The translations under genes were made by a program, and so were the position numbers. DNA of 64,000 nucleotides, from NCBI GenBank assembly GCA_947184155.2, contig CAMXCT020002033.1, forward strand, positions 54,505 through 118,504, in the 5' to 3' direction. Under the pieces are notes generated by a model that saw only the letters and a program-made list of their open reading frames with translations, was not told where the DNA came from and searched no databases. Below are positions 11,200 through 22,320 of this stretch, one piece after another. The stretch comes from Cladocopium goreaui (Eukaryota > Sar > Dinophyceae > Suessiales > Symbiodiniaceae). The stretch's first letter is position 1, and every line of letters starts with the position of its first letter.

Positions 11200-13430
11200 T
11201 CTCAATTCATCATTGCTTTAGGAGTCAGGAGCCCCTCACACATTATGACGTTTCTCCCAAAGAACTCCTGCAAAGCAACATAATGGGCAATCTCTGCCTT
11301 GAGATCATCCAATGAAGGCAAGTCTGCCAGGGAATTTGGACGTCACTGCCTCACATTGCAGTCGATTGAATACATGTACTATGTGTTCGTGTCCTTGTAA
11401 AATGATATGTAATGTACAAATTCTTATCACTCTCTCAAGTATCTCAAGCAAGGCTAAGGGCCCTGCAGTCATGACATGCCTCTTCCTGAGCTCTTCGTCA
11501 GTTTCACCTGGCCTCCGAACCATCTTGTAGCTTTGGTGTATTCAGAATGAAAAACAAAGTGTTGAGTGTTGTAACAACTTTGCCACAGCAAGGTTTTGGC
11601 ATGATTTTAAAAGCAGTGTTGCCAATTTGCTATTTTTGAATATACACTGATGTGCGTGTGTGTGTGTGTGTCGGGACATTAGTGCAACCAAAGACCTTGC
11701 AGAAACCACCCAGCAATCATTCCAACAACTGCCTCTTCCGAGAGGGACGCAGTGACGGAAATCTCCCTGTTGCATTTGCGCTCCGTGCGGTCCGCCCTCA
11801 CCGACTTGTGACAAGGGCAAGTCACATACAAAGCACCCTGGGCGAATGAAACGGTACATGCTCTGGCACTGACACATGTGCAAACAATTTTCTGATATTG
11901 TTTTTTGTTTGTTGATTCATTGCATGATATCTGTGCAAACAAGTAGATCTGAATAAGGTCAAGAGACGAATCCTTTCTTGTCAGTCCGCTCCACGACTGG
12001 GATGTTGTCAAGCCAGACCATGCTTGCATTGAATATTGGTTTAGGAGCAGGTTTGGCCCTTGCGCCACTGGAAGCTTCTGCATTTGAATTCTGTGAGTCA
12101 TCCGCTGCAGGCTTTGTTGCAGGCACTCCTTCTGTAGTCATTAGTACTGAAGATTCCTCATACTGTATATTTGCACTGCTGGGTTTGGCTGCCTCAGCAC
12201 TAGCGCTGCTTGGTCTAGATCCCATTGGTGCTGACGGTGCAGATTCTGCTGCCGACCCTTGGACTCCAACTTTTGCTTCATCATCAGAATCAGACAATAC
12301 CACCATAGGTACACAAAGACAGGTGGAGCAGCACTGACTGCTCCAGGGTGAGCTTCTGGTTCAACCTTTGGCTCAATGAAACCTGTGACATTTTTGTCAT
12401 CCTGCACTTGAGGTGTGTGCATGCTTCTTTGTCTTTTTGCAACTTCAGGTTGTTTTTTTTCATCATTTCCCTTGGCCATCTTGGCTGCAGTATCTTTGAC
12501 CTTGCTTGCCTGTGACACATTAGCCACTGCTTCCAACAATGCGCTTCCCGATGCAATGGAAGCTGAAGGCAATTGACGTTTTCGTGCTCTTTGTCCAAGG
12601 GAGCCTAGCGAAGTACTCAAATTTGAACCAGCTGGCTCCTCATCTTCACACGGCTGGGATTCTGAATCTGAATCGGAAATTATACTGTCATAACAGACAT
12701 TGGCAGAAGTTTCAGAACCACCAGTAGTGCCTTTTTCCTTCCGTTGTGTGGCACCAGGTCTCTTTCTGGTAGACTTTGAAATCTTTTGCACGTCTGTTGC
12801 CTCTTGGCCAAATCGACTTGGCTCATCTGTAAGATCGATAGCACTGGTGGTGGCAGTTCCAGGAATTACCCGAGCTTTTGGTTTTGAACTCACTTTCTGC
12901 AGCAGTTCCGCAAGCAATCCTTTCTCTGCCAGTGTTGATGCAGCTTGTGCACAGGAATAGTATGCTTTGCTCTGCTCATGATAGATCTTCTCCAGCCCTT
13001 CTTGCAATAGAGGGCCTGTTATTTTCCTGCATCACTAGCTGTGGGACTGTGACGTTGAACTTGGCCGCGACCCGGCCCTGGGTAAGCCAATCGCCTGGAT
13101 GGAAAACTAAAGTTGAAAATTGACAGTTGACACTGACACCTATACCGATTTAAGGTGGGAAACGTCCATGTTGATGCCGATCCATCTCCTAGATGAGAGT
13201 CAAACGAATCATTTGGCGCAAATTGGTCTGATGATGTGCCAATTGCTGTAAAGCACAGTGCTCTGCGTTCAAAGCGCATCCAGCTGCGAGTCGACATTCC
13301 GTGAGAAAGGGTGGAATGTCTTCCTGGATCTGTGAGCGCGCAAAAATATTTTCTTCAAGTCGAGTGGCCACATTCTGCAGTTCAAAAAGAGAGAGGATGG
13401 AGGAGATGTCTGAACGTATGTTCATCCGAA
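11200..13430 (-). CDS. Multi-exon gene with SUMO-interaction-like motifs
   Basis: Candidate exons in transcript order are about 13425-13189 (begins MNIRSDISSILSLFELQ), 13015-12306, 12305-11959, 11860-11690, 11525-11410 and 11310-11205 (LDDLKAEIAHYVALQEFFG). The second exon starts after an AG acceptor and carries a helical segment, then two hydrophobic-acidic motifs, AIDLTDEPS and SIISDSDSE. The next part carries VVLSDSDDE. These match the core pattern of SUMO-interacting motifs (aliphatic residues flanked by Asp/Glu/Ser). The rest is low-complexity Ser/Ala/Lys sequence with KRPGATQRK- and KRQRS-type basic clusters, suggesting a nuclear protein. At about 12306 the reading frame shifts by one base with no plausible intron, so the gene may be broken or the base call wrong. 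I know no family for it. Confidence 0.5.
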
Positions 13431-13780
13431 AGCGGAGCTGCCATGAATACCACTGTGCCTAGGGCTGGGACAAAAAACAATTTGAAAATGACATGCAAGT
13501 TGACATGCTCATGTGTCGTGATGACTGAGACTTGAGGTTAGAATTTGCGCAGGAATGAAACATTTCAATTTCAACTTGTATTTGACACTTGTCGAACGCT
13601 TCACACGAAACTTGAGATTGAGATGTAAAAAAAGGCGATAGGGCATTGAAATGGTATACAGCTCACTGCTCACCGTTCACTCATGAAATTTTGATGTATG
13701 CGATTTACAAAATCCGCCGACCCCGGCTGATGCAAGGGGGAGCGCATCAAGGATTACAGTTTACAGGTTTTCGCTTGTAC

Positions 13781-13850
13781 AACAACAACAACTACTACTA
13801 CTACTACTACGACTACTACAACTACAAGTACAACTACAACTACAACTGTT
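13781..13850. repeat. Triplet microsatellite (CAA/CTA/CTACAA)
   Basis: Runs of CAACAACAA, CTACTACTACTACTACTAC and CTACAACTACAACTACAAC follow one another. The plus-strand frame over it encodes only Asn and Tyr and is not considered a gene. Confidence 0.9.
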
Positions 13851-14030
13851 GATGATCTTGGCACAGGCCCAACTCTCCCGGGTCGGCCGCAGGGGCAGCA
13901 GCCCTTAAATCAAATGCTATCATGTGGCCCATGTGCCACATGAGGGTCATCAAAAGTCAGAGCGAATTACAGGATGATATTTGAGCAACAGTCGAGCAAT
14001 AACTCAATGTTAAGCAGTTTCTGTTGTTTT

Positions 14031-14470
14031 GTGCAAAAAAACAAATATCCATGAATTCTTTTGCTGGGCCCACTGTGCCCACTGCATTTTTTTGCAGGTG
14101 ATGAACTCTACTGCATTTTCCCTAATTTTGCATTGAAAACCAAAAAATCCTCGATGTAATTTTGGTCTCTAAAAGTTGTAAAGTTGTGAGTCAAAGCTGG
14201 CTAATTAGCACAACCGTTTTCAAACTAGTTGATTTTGTTGGAATTTGTTGGTTTTGTGACAAATGTCAGGAAAAAAACACAAAACACAAACGCATGAATG
14301 CATGTTAATATTGATGATTTTATGCGTTCTTTTACTGGGACCAGTCTGACCCAGTGTTATTTTTGCAGTTTATGCAAAAAATGTGCATTTTCCCTCATTT
14401 CACACTGAAACCAAGAAATGTTTGATGCAATTTGTAGCCTAAAACCCGCCAAAGTAGTTGATGATAGCTG
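14031..14470. repeat. Old diverged tandem duplication (~272-bp offset)
   Basis: CTTTTGCTGGGCCCACTGTG near 14057 matches CTTTTACTGGGACCAGTCTG near 14329. Both are followed by parallel blocks: TTTTTGCAG, TGCATTTTCCCT(C/A)AT, TGAAA(A)CCAA and AAATCCTCGATGTAATTT-like sequence. Identity is roughly 70 percent by eye. Confidence 0.55.
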
Positions 14471-14639
14471 GGGCCACAGGCTTAACATTTCAAACATGTT
14501 GGCTTTTATCAGTTTTTTGTGTTTTTTGGTCAAAAATGACAAGCCAAAAAATCAACGATATAAATGTTGCTGTTTTCATCTGGTTTGCAGCCACTCCTGC
14601 TGCCCCTATTGCACCATATACCTGTGCAAACTCTAATTC

Positions 14640-15010
14640 CCCAAGATTTCCTCTACTTCCTTTTTGAAAATTTCTCGCCCTGACCCACGGCATTTGGCAG
14701 GTAAAACAGCGATTTTTAGATGCGACCGTTTGGGCGTGTAGTACCCCACTAAACGCTCCGCGCTGTGGCCGGAGACACATTTTCGCCGTTTCCTGCCGTT
14801 CGGTTGTAATTATTTTTTTAAAGATCAATATAGTTTGGAAAAAAGAGCCACTACATGCAACACGCTGGACCTGTTTTGCTGGTTTTTTCCACGGTAAAAG
14901 GCGTGTAGTGCCACAACTGTCGTACTAAACGCTCACCCTCTGTAGGTTCAGTGTCACACACGCCGTAAATACCGCACCTGCCACCAAAATCTGCACTAAA
15001 CGCTGTCAGT
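14640..15010. repeat. Dispersed repeat module, copies 2 and 3
   Basis: About 14640-14700 is the reverse complement of 3955-4020 (TTTCCTCTACTTCCTTTTTG and CCCTGACCCACGGCATTTGG). About 14913-15002 is a direct copy of 3850-3935 (ACGCTCACCCTCTGTAGG, CCGCACCTGCCACCAAAATC). A third remnant, CACTAAACGCTCCGCGCTGTGG, lies near 14745. Confidence 0.7.
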
Positions 15011-15339
15011 TTTCACACCGTGACTGCCAGAAGTATTGCACATGCCAGGCAAATCAAACCCGCAGGGGCGACAGCAAAGTTAGCGCAAAACAGCGCGCTT
15101 TCTGCAAGACGGGAAAAAGGCATTTGCATCCTCTGTTGCAACTCCGGTTCTCGACCATTTTTTTTTTCCGTCCAACGCCGTATGGCTTCCGCCAGGTCGT
15201 TCAACATGTTTCCAAGCATGTTGCATATTAGATTAATTAATTAATTCACGCAGGGGCCGAAGCTGTAGTGGCCGCAAAACTGGTAGAGGACCGATACATA
15301 GTCCTATTCCCTTGTCACGTCATCAGAGAACAAGAACCG

Positions 15340-15445
15340 AAACACAAAGAACCAGAAGCAAAAACAACACAAAAACAAAAACAAAAAAACACAAACACAA
15401 ACAAAACAACCCACACAAAACACAGAAAACCACACAACCCCAAAG
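15340..15445. repeat. A/C-only low-complexity tract
   Basis: About 100 bp consists almost solely of A and C (ACAAAAACAAAAAC, ACACAAACAC, CACACAAAACAC). It produces long but meaningless Lys/Thr/Asn frames on one strand and Phe/Val/Cys frames on the other. Confidence 0.85.
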
Positions 15446-15955
15446 CAGTGACGTGACAGGTACCAGTTTGGGTGAAAAAGATCTGTTGAGACAAGAGGTG
15501 ATAGCTTAGTATCGACTCGGCGCATGCAGATACAACTTATGTGTCATGCTGACGCAGGCCCATTAACAAAAGCAACAGAAAAAACCACAAAATCACCATG
15601 GGCCATTCAAAGGGTGCAGGAAGCAACAAAGCCCAATGCGGAAACCAGGGATCCCCCCAGCCAGGATCCCCGAGATCACAAAGAGCAGCCTTCATGGCAT
15701 GACATTCACCCTGGCACTTTGAAGCAAACACCGACAAAGCCGGGTCGCAACGAAGTGGTGAGAAAACTACCGCAGCCCTGGCCTCCCTTTGCATGTGCTA
15801 TGGGGGGTCGTGGGCGACATTGTGGTTTTGCAGCGTCGTGGGTGGCTTTGCAGCGTCGTGGGTGGCAAAAGACGGTCGTTGGTTTTTGTCTTTGGATCTT
15901 TTGGCTTTTCTTCCTTATATTTTGTTTGTCTTTCGTTGTTGGTGTCCGCGTTTCT

Positions 15956-16785
15956 GGGGTTTGGTTGTCTGTCTTTTGGCTTTTCTATTTGGTTTTGGTC
16001 GCTTTTCCTGTTGGTGACTGCGGTTTGCTTCGAAGCAGCTTGGTTGTCTGTTTTTTGGCTGTTCTACTTGTGGGTTCTGGAGGCTTTTTCTGTTGGTGTT
16101 CGTGGTTTGCTTCTGGGGTTTGGTTGTCTGTCTTTTGGCTTTTCTATTTGGTTTTGGTCGCTTTTCCTGTTGGTGTCTGCGGTTTGCTTCGAAGCAGCTT
16201 GGTTGTCTGTTTTTTGGCTGTTCTACTTGGGGGTTCTGGAGGCTTTTTCTGTTGGTGTTCGTGGTTTGCTTCTGGGGTTTGGTTGTCTGTCTTTTGGCTT
16301 TTCTATTTGGTTTTGGTCGCTTTTCCTGTTGGTGACTGCGGTTTGCTTCGAAGCAGCTTGGTTGTCTGTTTTTTGGCTGTTCTACTTGGGGGTTCTGGAG
16401 GCTTTTTCTGTTGGTGTTCGTGGTTTGCTTCTGGGGTTTGGTTGTCTGTCTTTTGGCTTTTCTATTTGGTTTTGGTCGCTTTTCCTGTTGGTGTCTGCGG
16501 TTTGCTTCGAAGCAGCTTGGTTGTCTGTTTTTTGGCTGTTCTACTTGGGGGTTCTGGAGGCTTTTTCTGTTGGTGTTCGTGGTTTGCTTCTGGGGTTTGG
16601 TTGTCTGTCTTTTGGCTTTTCTATTTGGTTTTGGTCGCTTTTCCTGTTGGTGTCTGCGGTTTGCTTCGAAGCAGCTTGGTTGTCTGTTTTTTGGCTGTTC
16701 TACTTGGGGGTTCTGGTCGTTTTTTCTGTTGGTGTTCATGGTTTGCTTCTGGGGTTTGGTTGTCTGTCTTTTGGCTTTTGTCTTT
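15956..16785. repeat. 159-bp satellite array, five full units, each a dimer of ~79/80-bp halves
   Basis: GGGGTTTGGTTGTCTGTC starts units at 15956, 16115, 16274, 16433, 16592 and a partial one at 16751, giving an exact 159-bp period. Within each unit, GGTTGTCTGTCTTTTGGC and GGTTGTCTGTTTTTTGGC lie 79 bp apart, so the unit is two diverged half-repeats. The plus strand is almost A-free (G/T-rich). Because 159 is divisible by 3 and stop codons are rare in it, several plus frames and one minus frame stay open across the whole array. The minus frame gives a 53-residue Gln/Asn/Lys/Pro repeat. A short duplication, TTGCAGCGTCGTGGGTGGC, precedes it at about 15827-15865. Confidence 0.92.
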
Positions 16786-16849
16786 TGTTGTTTGGGTTCG
16801 TTGTTTTGTTGTTTGCCTTTGCGGCTGGTATGGTGCACCGCAAAATTGC

Positions 16850-17430
16850 CAGCCCTGGCTCTGCTACCAAACGTGCAATCCCTAAAATGGAGGCGACCAT
16901 ATGTGTATCAGCAAACAAGCAGCCAAATTTGCCACAGCTGTGTTGTGCTGTAATTTTGCATCGTGCTTTAGTCCTGCGAAATCGTTTTGGCAGGAGCCAG
17001 CCGACAAACAAAGCGCCAGAAAAAAAATACACATATATGATAATATAACATACTATATCATAATATTATTTTTATATATAGAAAATATTAATGATTTTCT
17101 TCTGGGATGATAATAGGATTGAATTCCATGGGGGATTTCGAAGATGTTTGCCTTATTTAGTCCTAATGGAATAACCGTGGGGGTCCTACAACAAGCAACC
17201 GTCACATATAAGTATATACACAGGGTATAGGTATATACATATATACCAAGGATACGCGTGAACCCTTCACTACAAACGGTCGTCAAAAGATCCCATTCCT
17301 GAGTTCCCAAACACCCAGAAATTTAAATGAAATAGAAGGGTTTTGGAAACACTGTTTATTTCCGGCAGTTTGGTCCAAACCTCTTGTTCTTTTTGGGTCT
17401 ATTTTTTCACCGAAATCGCTCAACTTGCCG
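16850..17430. other. No supported gene; AT-rich with TATATA runs
   Basis: TATA-rich stretches lie at about 17040-17090 and 17205-17250. The open frames are short. Nothing further was recognised. Confidence 0.4.
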
Positions 17431-17830
17431 CAGGGTGAGACATCCATGGCTCCTGGACTGGACAGTATACGTAGGTACACGGTACCAGAAAAATTGGGAA
17501 ACTCGTTTGTTAGTTTTTTAGAAAATATTTTTCACAAAAGGTTCCATATATGTTGGACTGGATCGAATCTGCAGAATCCGAAATCACGTACGCAGGGTGA
17601 GACATCTAGATCTGATCCATGCACTGGACAGTTCATGGCCGATTTGGGAAAACTGGGACACTGCTACATGCCCTATTTTGTTTTTATTTTCTGGAATTGT
17701 TTTGTCACAGTCACAGTGCATATAGGTACCATGTTGAATCTCAATCCCACATGGTTCGCTCGCAGACTCGCAGCAGGGTGAGACATCGATCCGTGGCTCC
17801 TGGACTGGACAGTAAAAAATCCAAGATGCA
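17431..17830. repeat. Three diverged copies of a CAGGGTGAGACATC motif repeat
   Basis: CAGGGTGAGACATC occurs at 17431, 17593 and 17774 (spacings 162 and 181 bp). Each is followed by ATGGCTCCTGGACTGGACAGT or a variant of it. The sequences between are AT-rich and poorly conserved. Confidence 0.7.
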
Positions 17831-18115
17831 CATTGCAAAGCAAAACACGTTTACCTGTTGGAAAAAACCTTGAACAAAAACATTACCTGAATCTTGGAAA
17901 AAAGTAAAATAAGTTTCTCAAATCAAAACCAACACATTTGAATTTTGGGTTTGCGCGATCATGGGAGCAGCACATGGAACGTGCAAGATTTCAGCGCCAG
18001 GAACCCAGCTGATCAAAACCAGCCCAGCTCAAGCCAGCTCATCACAATCTTGAAAAAAACATTTCAGATTCCTTGGCATGGGTCTCAAATTTCCCCCAGT
18101 CGATTAGGAACCTTC

Positions 18116-18323
18116 GAGTCTAAGGAGTCTAAGGAGTCTAAGGAGTCTAAGGAGTCTAAGGAGTCTAAGGAGTCTAAGGAGTCTAAGGAGTCTAAGGAGT
18201 CTAAGGAGTCTAAGGAGTCTAAGGAGTCTAAGGAGTCTAAGGAGTCTAAGGAGTCTAAGGGGTCTAAGGAGTCTAAGGAGCGTCTAAGGAGCGTCTAAGG
18301 AGTCTAAGGAGTCTAAGGAGCTG
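18116..18323. repeat. 9-bp minisatellite (GAGTCTAAG), ~22 copies
   Basis: GAGTCTAAG repeats almost perfectly from about 18116 to 18321, with one GGGTCTAAG variant and two 11-bp GAGCGTCTAAG units near the 3' end. The plus frame reads (Glu-Ser-Lys)n. A 117-codon frame (17945-18298) spans it, but its upstream part looks non-coding. Confidence 0.92.
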
Positions 18324-18329
18324 TTCACT

Positions 18330-19270
18330 GGAGCTGTGATGCATGTTGGAATCCGCTCTCAGGTCGGCGTGCCTTCGAAGTGAGACAAGGTGCCTCAGAA
18401 GCCAAACGATGCTTCCCTCATCACTATTTCCCAGGTGCAGTTGGGGAGCTTGATCATGGCAAAAGTATCACATTTACATATGCGTGATGTAAAAGGTTTT
18501 GGCTCAGCATTTGATACAAAAAACATGGGCAAACAATTTATATAAAAGCAACGCAAATTACATTTTTGGGGGAATTTCCCCAGCTGCATTTGTGCAGAAT
18601 CCTGCTGACAACTCCATGACCTGCAAAAAAACTGCTGAGTGGCGCACTGCAAAGCCATGGATGAAGACAACCAGAAGTCTCCGGATAACGCCTTCAAATG
18701 GATGGAAAGGCGATGCAAGGCTGAGAATGTGCGCTTATGCCTGGTTCTCCCAGCCTGTTTAAGTTGCAACTACCAGTGAGATGCGTCATTTTCTAACATT
18801 AATTCGAATGTTACATTTCACATTCCCGCTCCAGCTCAAAGGTATGTGTCTCCCTCAAAAAAAAATGTTTTGCCATAGATTTAGTATATAATTATATGCT
18901 TGGGATTGCATAGGTATATATATGATGAAACTCAAAGCTACCTTGCTGGCTCAGTGGTCATGACACGTAGCTGGCTCAGCGCAAGAAAATTCTTTAAAAA
19001 ATCTTTTGCTGTTGCCGCTTTGATGTCAAGATTCACCCCTGAAACGCTGTTACGTTCAACCTCTTGGTGCCATGTTGGATGGTTGATCGGTCAGCACGTG
19101 CCAGAGGTGTGGCTGGCTGCGCTGGACCAGTCGTCCTAGGATCGGTTTCGAAATCCCGATCTACTTCGTGGTGTTTTGGTTTTTGCTCAGGGTTCATCTT
19201 CTCGATCTCCGTGGTGATTTGGTGGATTCTTCTCCACTGACGGGCTGGCAGTGCTTCCTTGCTTGGAGCG
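18330..19270. other. No supported gene
   Basis: The frames are short and overlapping on both strands. The final ~250 bp before 19271 could hold 5' untranslated sequence or an upstream exon of the next gene. Confidence 0.35.
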
Positions 19271-20107
19271 ATGATTGGCCCCATGGCGGATCCCCTGAAA
19301 GGTGCTGAGGAAGACCAACTTTGTTTTACGGTGCAATGGCTTTACGGTGGTGAGCCGGTGCCAAATGTCCAGACGGACATGGAGTTTTTTCCTCGCATGA
19401 GTTACACCTTGGAGGAGGTGGTGACTTTGGTGGAGCACACTGGCTGTGGATCAGGTCGCTTGCAGGGAGCCCATATGTGTGTGCGGATGCTCGAAGATCC
19501 AGCTGATGCCATCACTGATCGCCCGGTGGGTCTTTACCCACGGCCAAAAGACCCATGTGGGCCTCTTGCTGTACCGGAGCCATCTGTGGCTGCACCTGGT
19601 GGATTTCATCGATCTGCAGATACAGGCCGTCCCTCTGATGATTTCCAGGACAAGCCCATCGAGCCTGTGGAGGACTTCACCAAGATGGACACTGAGGCCA
19701 TGTTTTCGCCAGGGTCGTCACCAGACGACTGTATAGCTGATGTGGCTCATTCGCCCTCATCTCCGGTCTTATCGATCACTGATCATGATGCGCTGCCATT
19801 GTGCTTACCATGGGAAGATCCATCCATGGCGCCTCTTACAGATCAGGAGCGGGCTGACATTGCAGAATTGGCTGGAAGGATTCATGATCGACTTCTGAAC
19901 TCGCGGCGATTGCACTCCAGCGAGTCCCAGGCATCGGACTACATCATGGCCAGTTGGTGGACAACACTGCGCTACATCACCACAGTCTTGCATGCAGTCC
20001 CACCGCCTGTGACTGTTCACCGACCTGGATCAGTTGCAGGCCCTGCAGACAGCATGCGCAGTGCCGCTCCTTCTCCGAACGAGGAGATGCCTGCCTTGGA
20101 ATCATGA
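19271..20107 (+). CDS. Uncharacterised protein, 278 aa single open frame
   Basis: The first ATG in the frame is at 19271 (MIGPMADPLKGAEEDQL). The frame ends at TGA 20105-20107. The N-terminal half has mixed composition (LYGGEPVP, SYTLEEVVTLVEHTG). The middle is Pro/Ser/Asp-rich and probably disordered. The C-terminal third is helical (LTDQERADIAELAGRIHDRL, followed by SWWTTLRYITTVLHAV). GC content and the smooth frame support real coding, in contrast to the AT-rich surroundings. No family is recognised. The frame is open a few codons upstream without an ATG, so a further 5' exon cannot be excluded. A 13-base match to the dinoflagellate spliced leader lies 34 bp after the stop. Confidence 0.55.
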   Translation: MIGPMADPLKGAEEDQLCFTVQWLYGGEPVPNVQTDMEFFPRMSYTLEEVVTLVEHTGCGSGRLQGAHMCVRMLEDPADAITDRPVGLYPRPKDPCGPLAVPEPSVAAPGGFHRSADTGRPSDDFQDKPIEPVEDFTKMDTEAMFSPGSSPDDCIADVAHSPSSPVLSITDHDALPLCLPWEDPSMAPLTDQERADIAELAGRIHDRLLNSRRLHSSESQASDYIMASWWTTLRYITTVLHAVPPPVTVHRPGSVAGPADSMRSAAPSPNEEMPALES

Positions 20108-20344
20108 TGACTCCGAACCTGGATCTCCGCTGAGATCATATAGCCATTTTGGCATCTTCCAGCTGGCTTGAGCCCAAAAAGTTTGCTTTGACCGCATGTT
20201 TACTGTGGTGATTTTCATGTGACTCTCACTTGGGATTTTTGGAAACATATTTCCTCTTTCGGATTTCCTCACAACATCTCACAACACACTTTGTTAACCA
20301 TATCATTGTGGTTCCATTACACATGTCTACTTTTTTTGTGCCAG

Positions 20345-22125
20345 GAATTCCTGCAAGAAGTGGCCACCCCGGAGTTTTTGAAGAACTACAGAATGATGGT
20401 GAAGGCCAAGAAGGCCAAGCTTGAGGCGTTCTACTTCACTTGGAGGCCTCACAAAAAAATCGAAATTCTCATTTTCTTAAAACGGTACATTTTTTCATAT
20501 AAACCATTAATTGACTGACAAACCATGCATCACTTGCAGGAATGACAACCCAGACAGTTGCACCTCACTGGAGGACCAGGCCCCTGACATGAGAGCTCCT
20601 GCAGTGTCGGATTCATGAATCGAAGTTTCAGTCTCAAGGGTTGTATTGTAAGAGTCGCATTGTGGATGCATAGTGTTTCCCATGGCAAAATCCGACAATT
20701 GCAGGTGATGCAGAACTACGACAATCTCCACAAATGGTTCTCGAAGTTTGGGCGTGCCACTCCAACCATCAATGAGATGAAAATCTCTGTCCTTGAGCTC
20801 CATGAGTCACTGCAGATCCTGGCAGGAACGTTGGTCAAAGACTTGAAGGCCAGATGAGTTCACTTCATAGTGCAATAATCCCTGTTAATATGCAAATTAA
20901 TTGAGCTGTTTTGTGTCGTTTTTCCATCCATTTCGTTTGCTTCACCAGGTGGAAGGGAACAAAGCTGCGCTCGACTGGCGTTCACTAGTCTCCGACGTCT
21001 TGACTCTGGAACGCCGTTCCACTGGTGCCAGGCACATCTTGTGTTTCGTTTATGTATATATATATATACACTTACATATTCGGGAAATGCTTTTGCAGGG
21101 ATGGCTATGACAAGATCGCAGAGCTCAAGAGAGTGATCAGGGAGGTTAGTGGCCCCAGGGTGAAGAAGGTGGGGGTTTCATCTTTGCCATTTTTTTGGGT
21201 TTCATGCAGTGATTCTTCAATAATTTTGTCAGGCGAACACACGAGAAAGTCTTGGAAGCAACGTTGACTCCCAACAGGAGATTCTGATTTGGTTCCATCG
21301 CAATTGCAACCATTCTTTTCTCAGCTAGTGTTCTGCAGGACAAGCCTCCGTCGACGAAGGTTGCGAAGCCTGGCAAGGCATCATCAAGTTCATCCTCATC
21401 AAGCACATCGTCATCATCCGACAGCAGTGAGGACCATATAGTATGAATGGTCACATGTGTTCATGACAGTGATTCACAGTTGTAACATGTTATAATGAAA
21501 CAATTATTTGATTCACAAGTTCATGCACAGGACGAATCTGGCCGCCAGTTGGCTTTCCAAGTCAGGGCCCCAACTGCCTTATGGCTGAAATTTCCCAACG
21601 ATGTGGTGAACAATTCGCACATTCTGGACACTGTTTGTACTTTTTGCATTGGCCAATTAACCAAATTTGTTTGCTTCAGGCCGGAGATACTCATCCACAG
21701 CCATCGCAAGAGGCAAGGAATGACCAACATACGTATAAATATAGTTTCAACGTGTTTTCAGATTTCAAGGTCGACAACACTCCAAAGAATGATCATGCAC
21801 AGACACCAGCAATTGCTGGAGCCCCAGGACAGCCAACCAAAAAATAATGTTGGATTCTCACAACCATGCCTCAGGATGTTCCAGCACTACCTCGAGCTCC
21901 AAGTCCTCCGCGGCCGGATCAATTGGCTCTGCCGGCAGAGTCAAGTTCAGCGTCATCATCCAGCAGTAGCAGTGATGAGGAGGAACATATTGTGGTGCTG
22001 TTGCATTTGTCTAGAAATTCTTGGTTCAAACCCTCCAACTTAAACAGGACGAAGGTGGTCAAACAGCTACAGCTCAGACTACAAAGGCATCTGGGAAGCT
22101 GAAGCAGTTGTGCAAAGATATGATA
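20345..22125 (+). CDS. Multi-exon gene segment with two Ser-rich acidic exons
   Basis: Short exons, each after an AG acceptor, are visible at about 20345-20450 (EFLQEVATPEFLKNYRMMVK), 20540-20600, 20705-20854 (NYDNLHKWFSKFGRATPTIN), 20949-21040 (KAALDWRSLVSDVLTLERRS), 21099-21169 (DGYDKIAELKRVIREVSGPR), 21339-21438, 21531-21600, 21680-21725, 21760-21847, 21875-21994 and 22023-22118. The early exons are helical and charged. The exons at 21339 and 21875 are alike: each is a Pro/Lys or Pro/Arg lead-in, then a poly-Ser run ending DSSEDHI or SDEEEHI, so they may be an internal exon duplication. I do not recognise the family. Donor sites are often unclear and some may be GC. The order of exons is sure, but whether they form one gene is not. 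Confidence 0.5.
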
Positions 22126-22320
22126 TTGTGCATTTGTCTAGATCTCCCGATGACACCAAGTCCTTTAAAGTCTGCCATCGCAGGCTGCTGCAAGCCAATC
22201 CAAAAGGCCTGAGTCAGAGATCAAGGAGCTAGCAGGGTACCGATTTCATCACGTACTTACCAATCAATTTCTGTACTCATTTAATCTCATTTATGTCAAC
22301 ATTGTTTTCTTTCTTGGCAG

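Noticed and set aside
13646-13852. Plus-strand frame ending in Asn/Tyr repeats
   Set aside because: It is a translation of a triplet microsatellite.
15340-15445. Lys/Thr-rich and Phe/Val/Cys-rich frames on the two strands
   Set aside because: Both come from an A/C-only low-complexity tract.
15524-17048. Plus-strand frames of over 400 codons
   Set aside because: They follow the 159-bp satellite and are open in more than one register. The non-repeat ends are low-complexity or chance sequence.
17945-18298. Frame encoding a Glu-Ser-Lys repeat
   Set aside because: It is explained by the 9-bp minisatellite. The sequence upstream lacks coding character.
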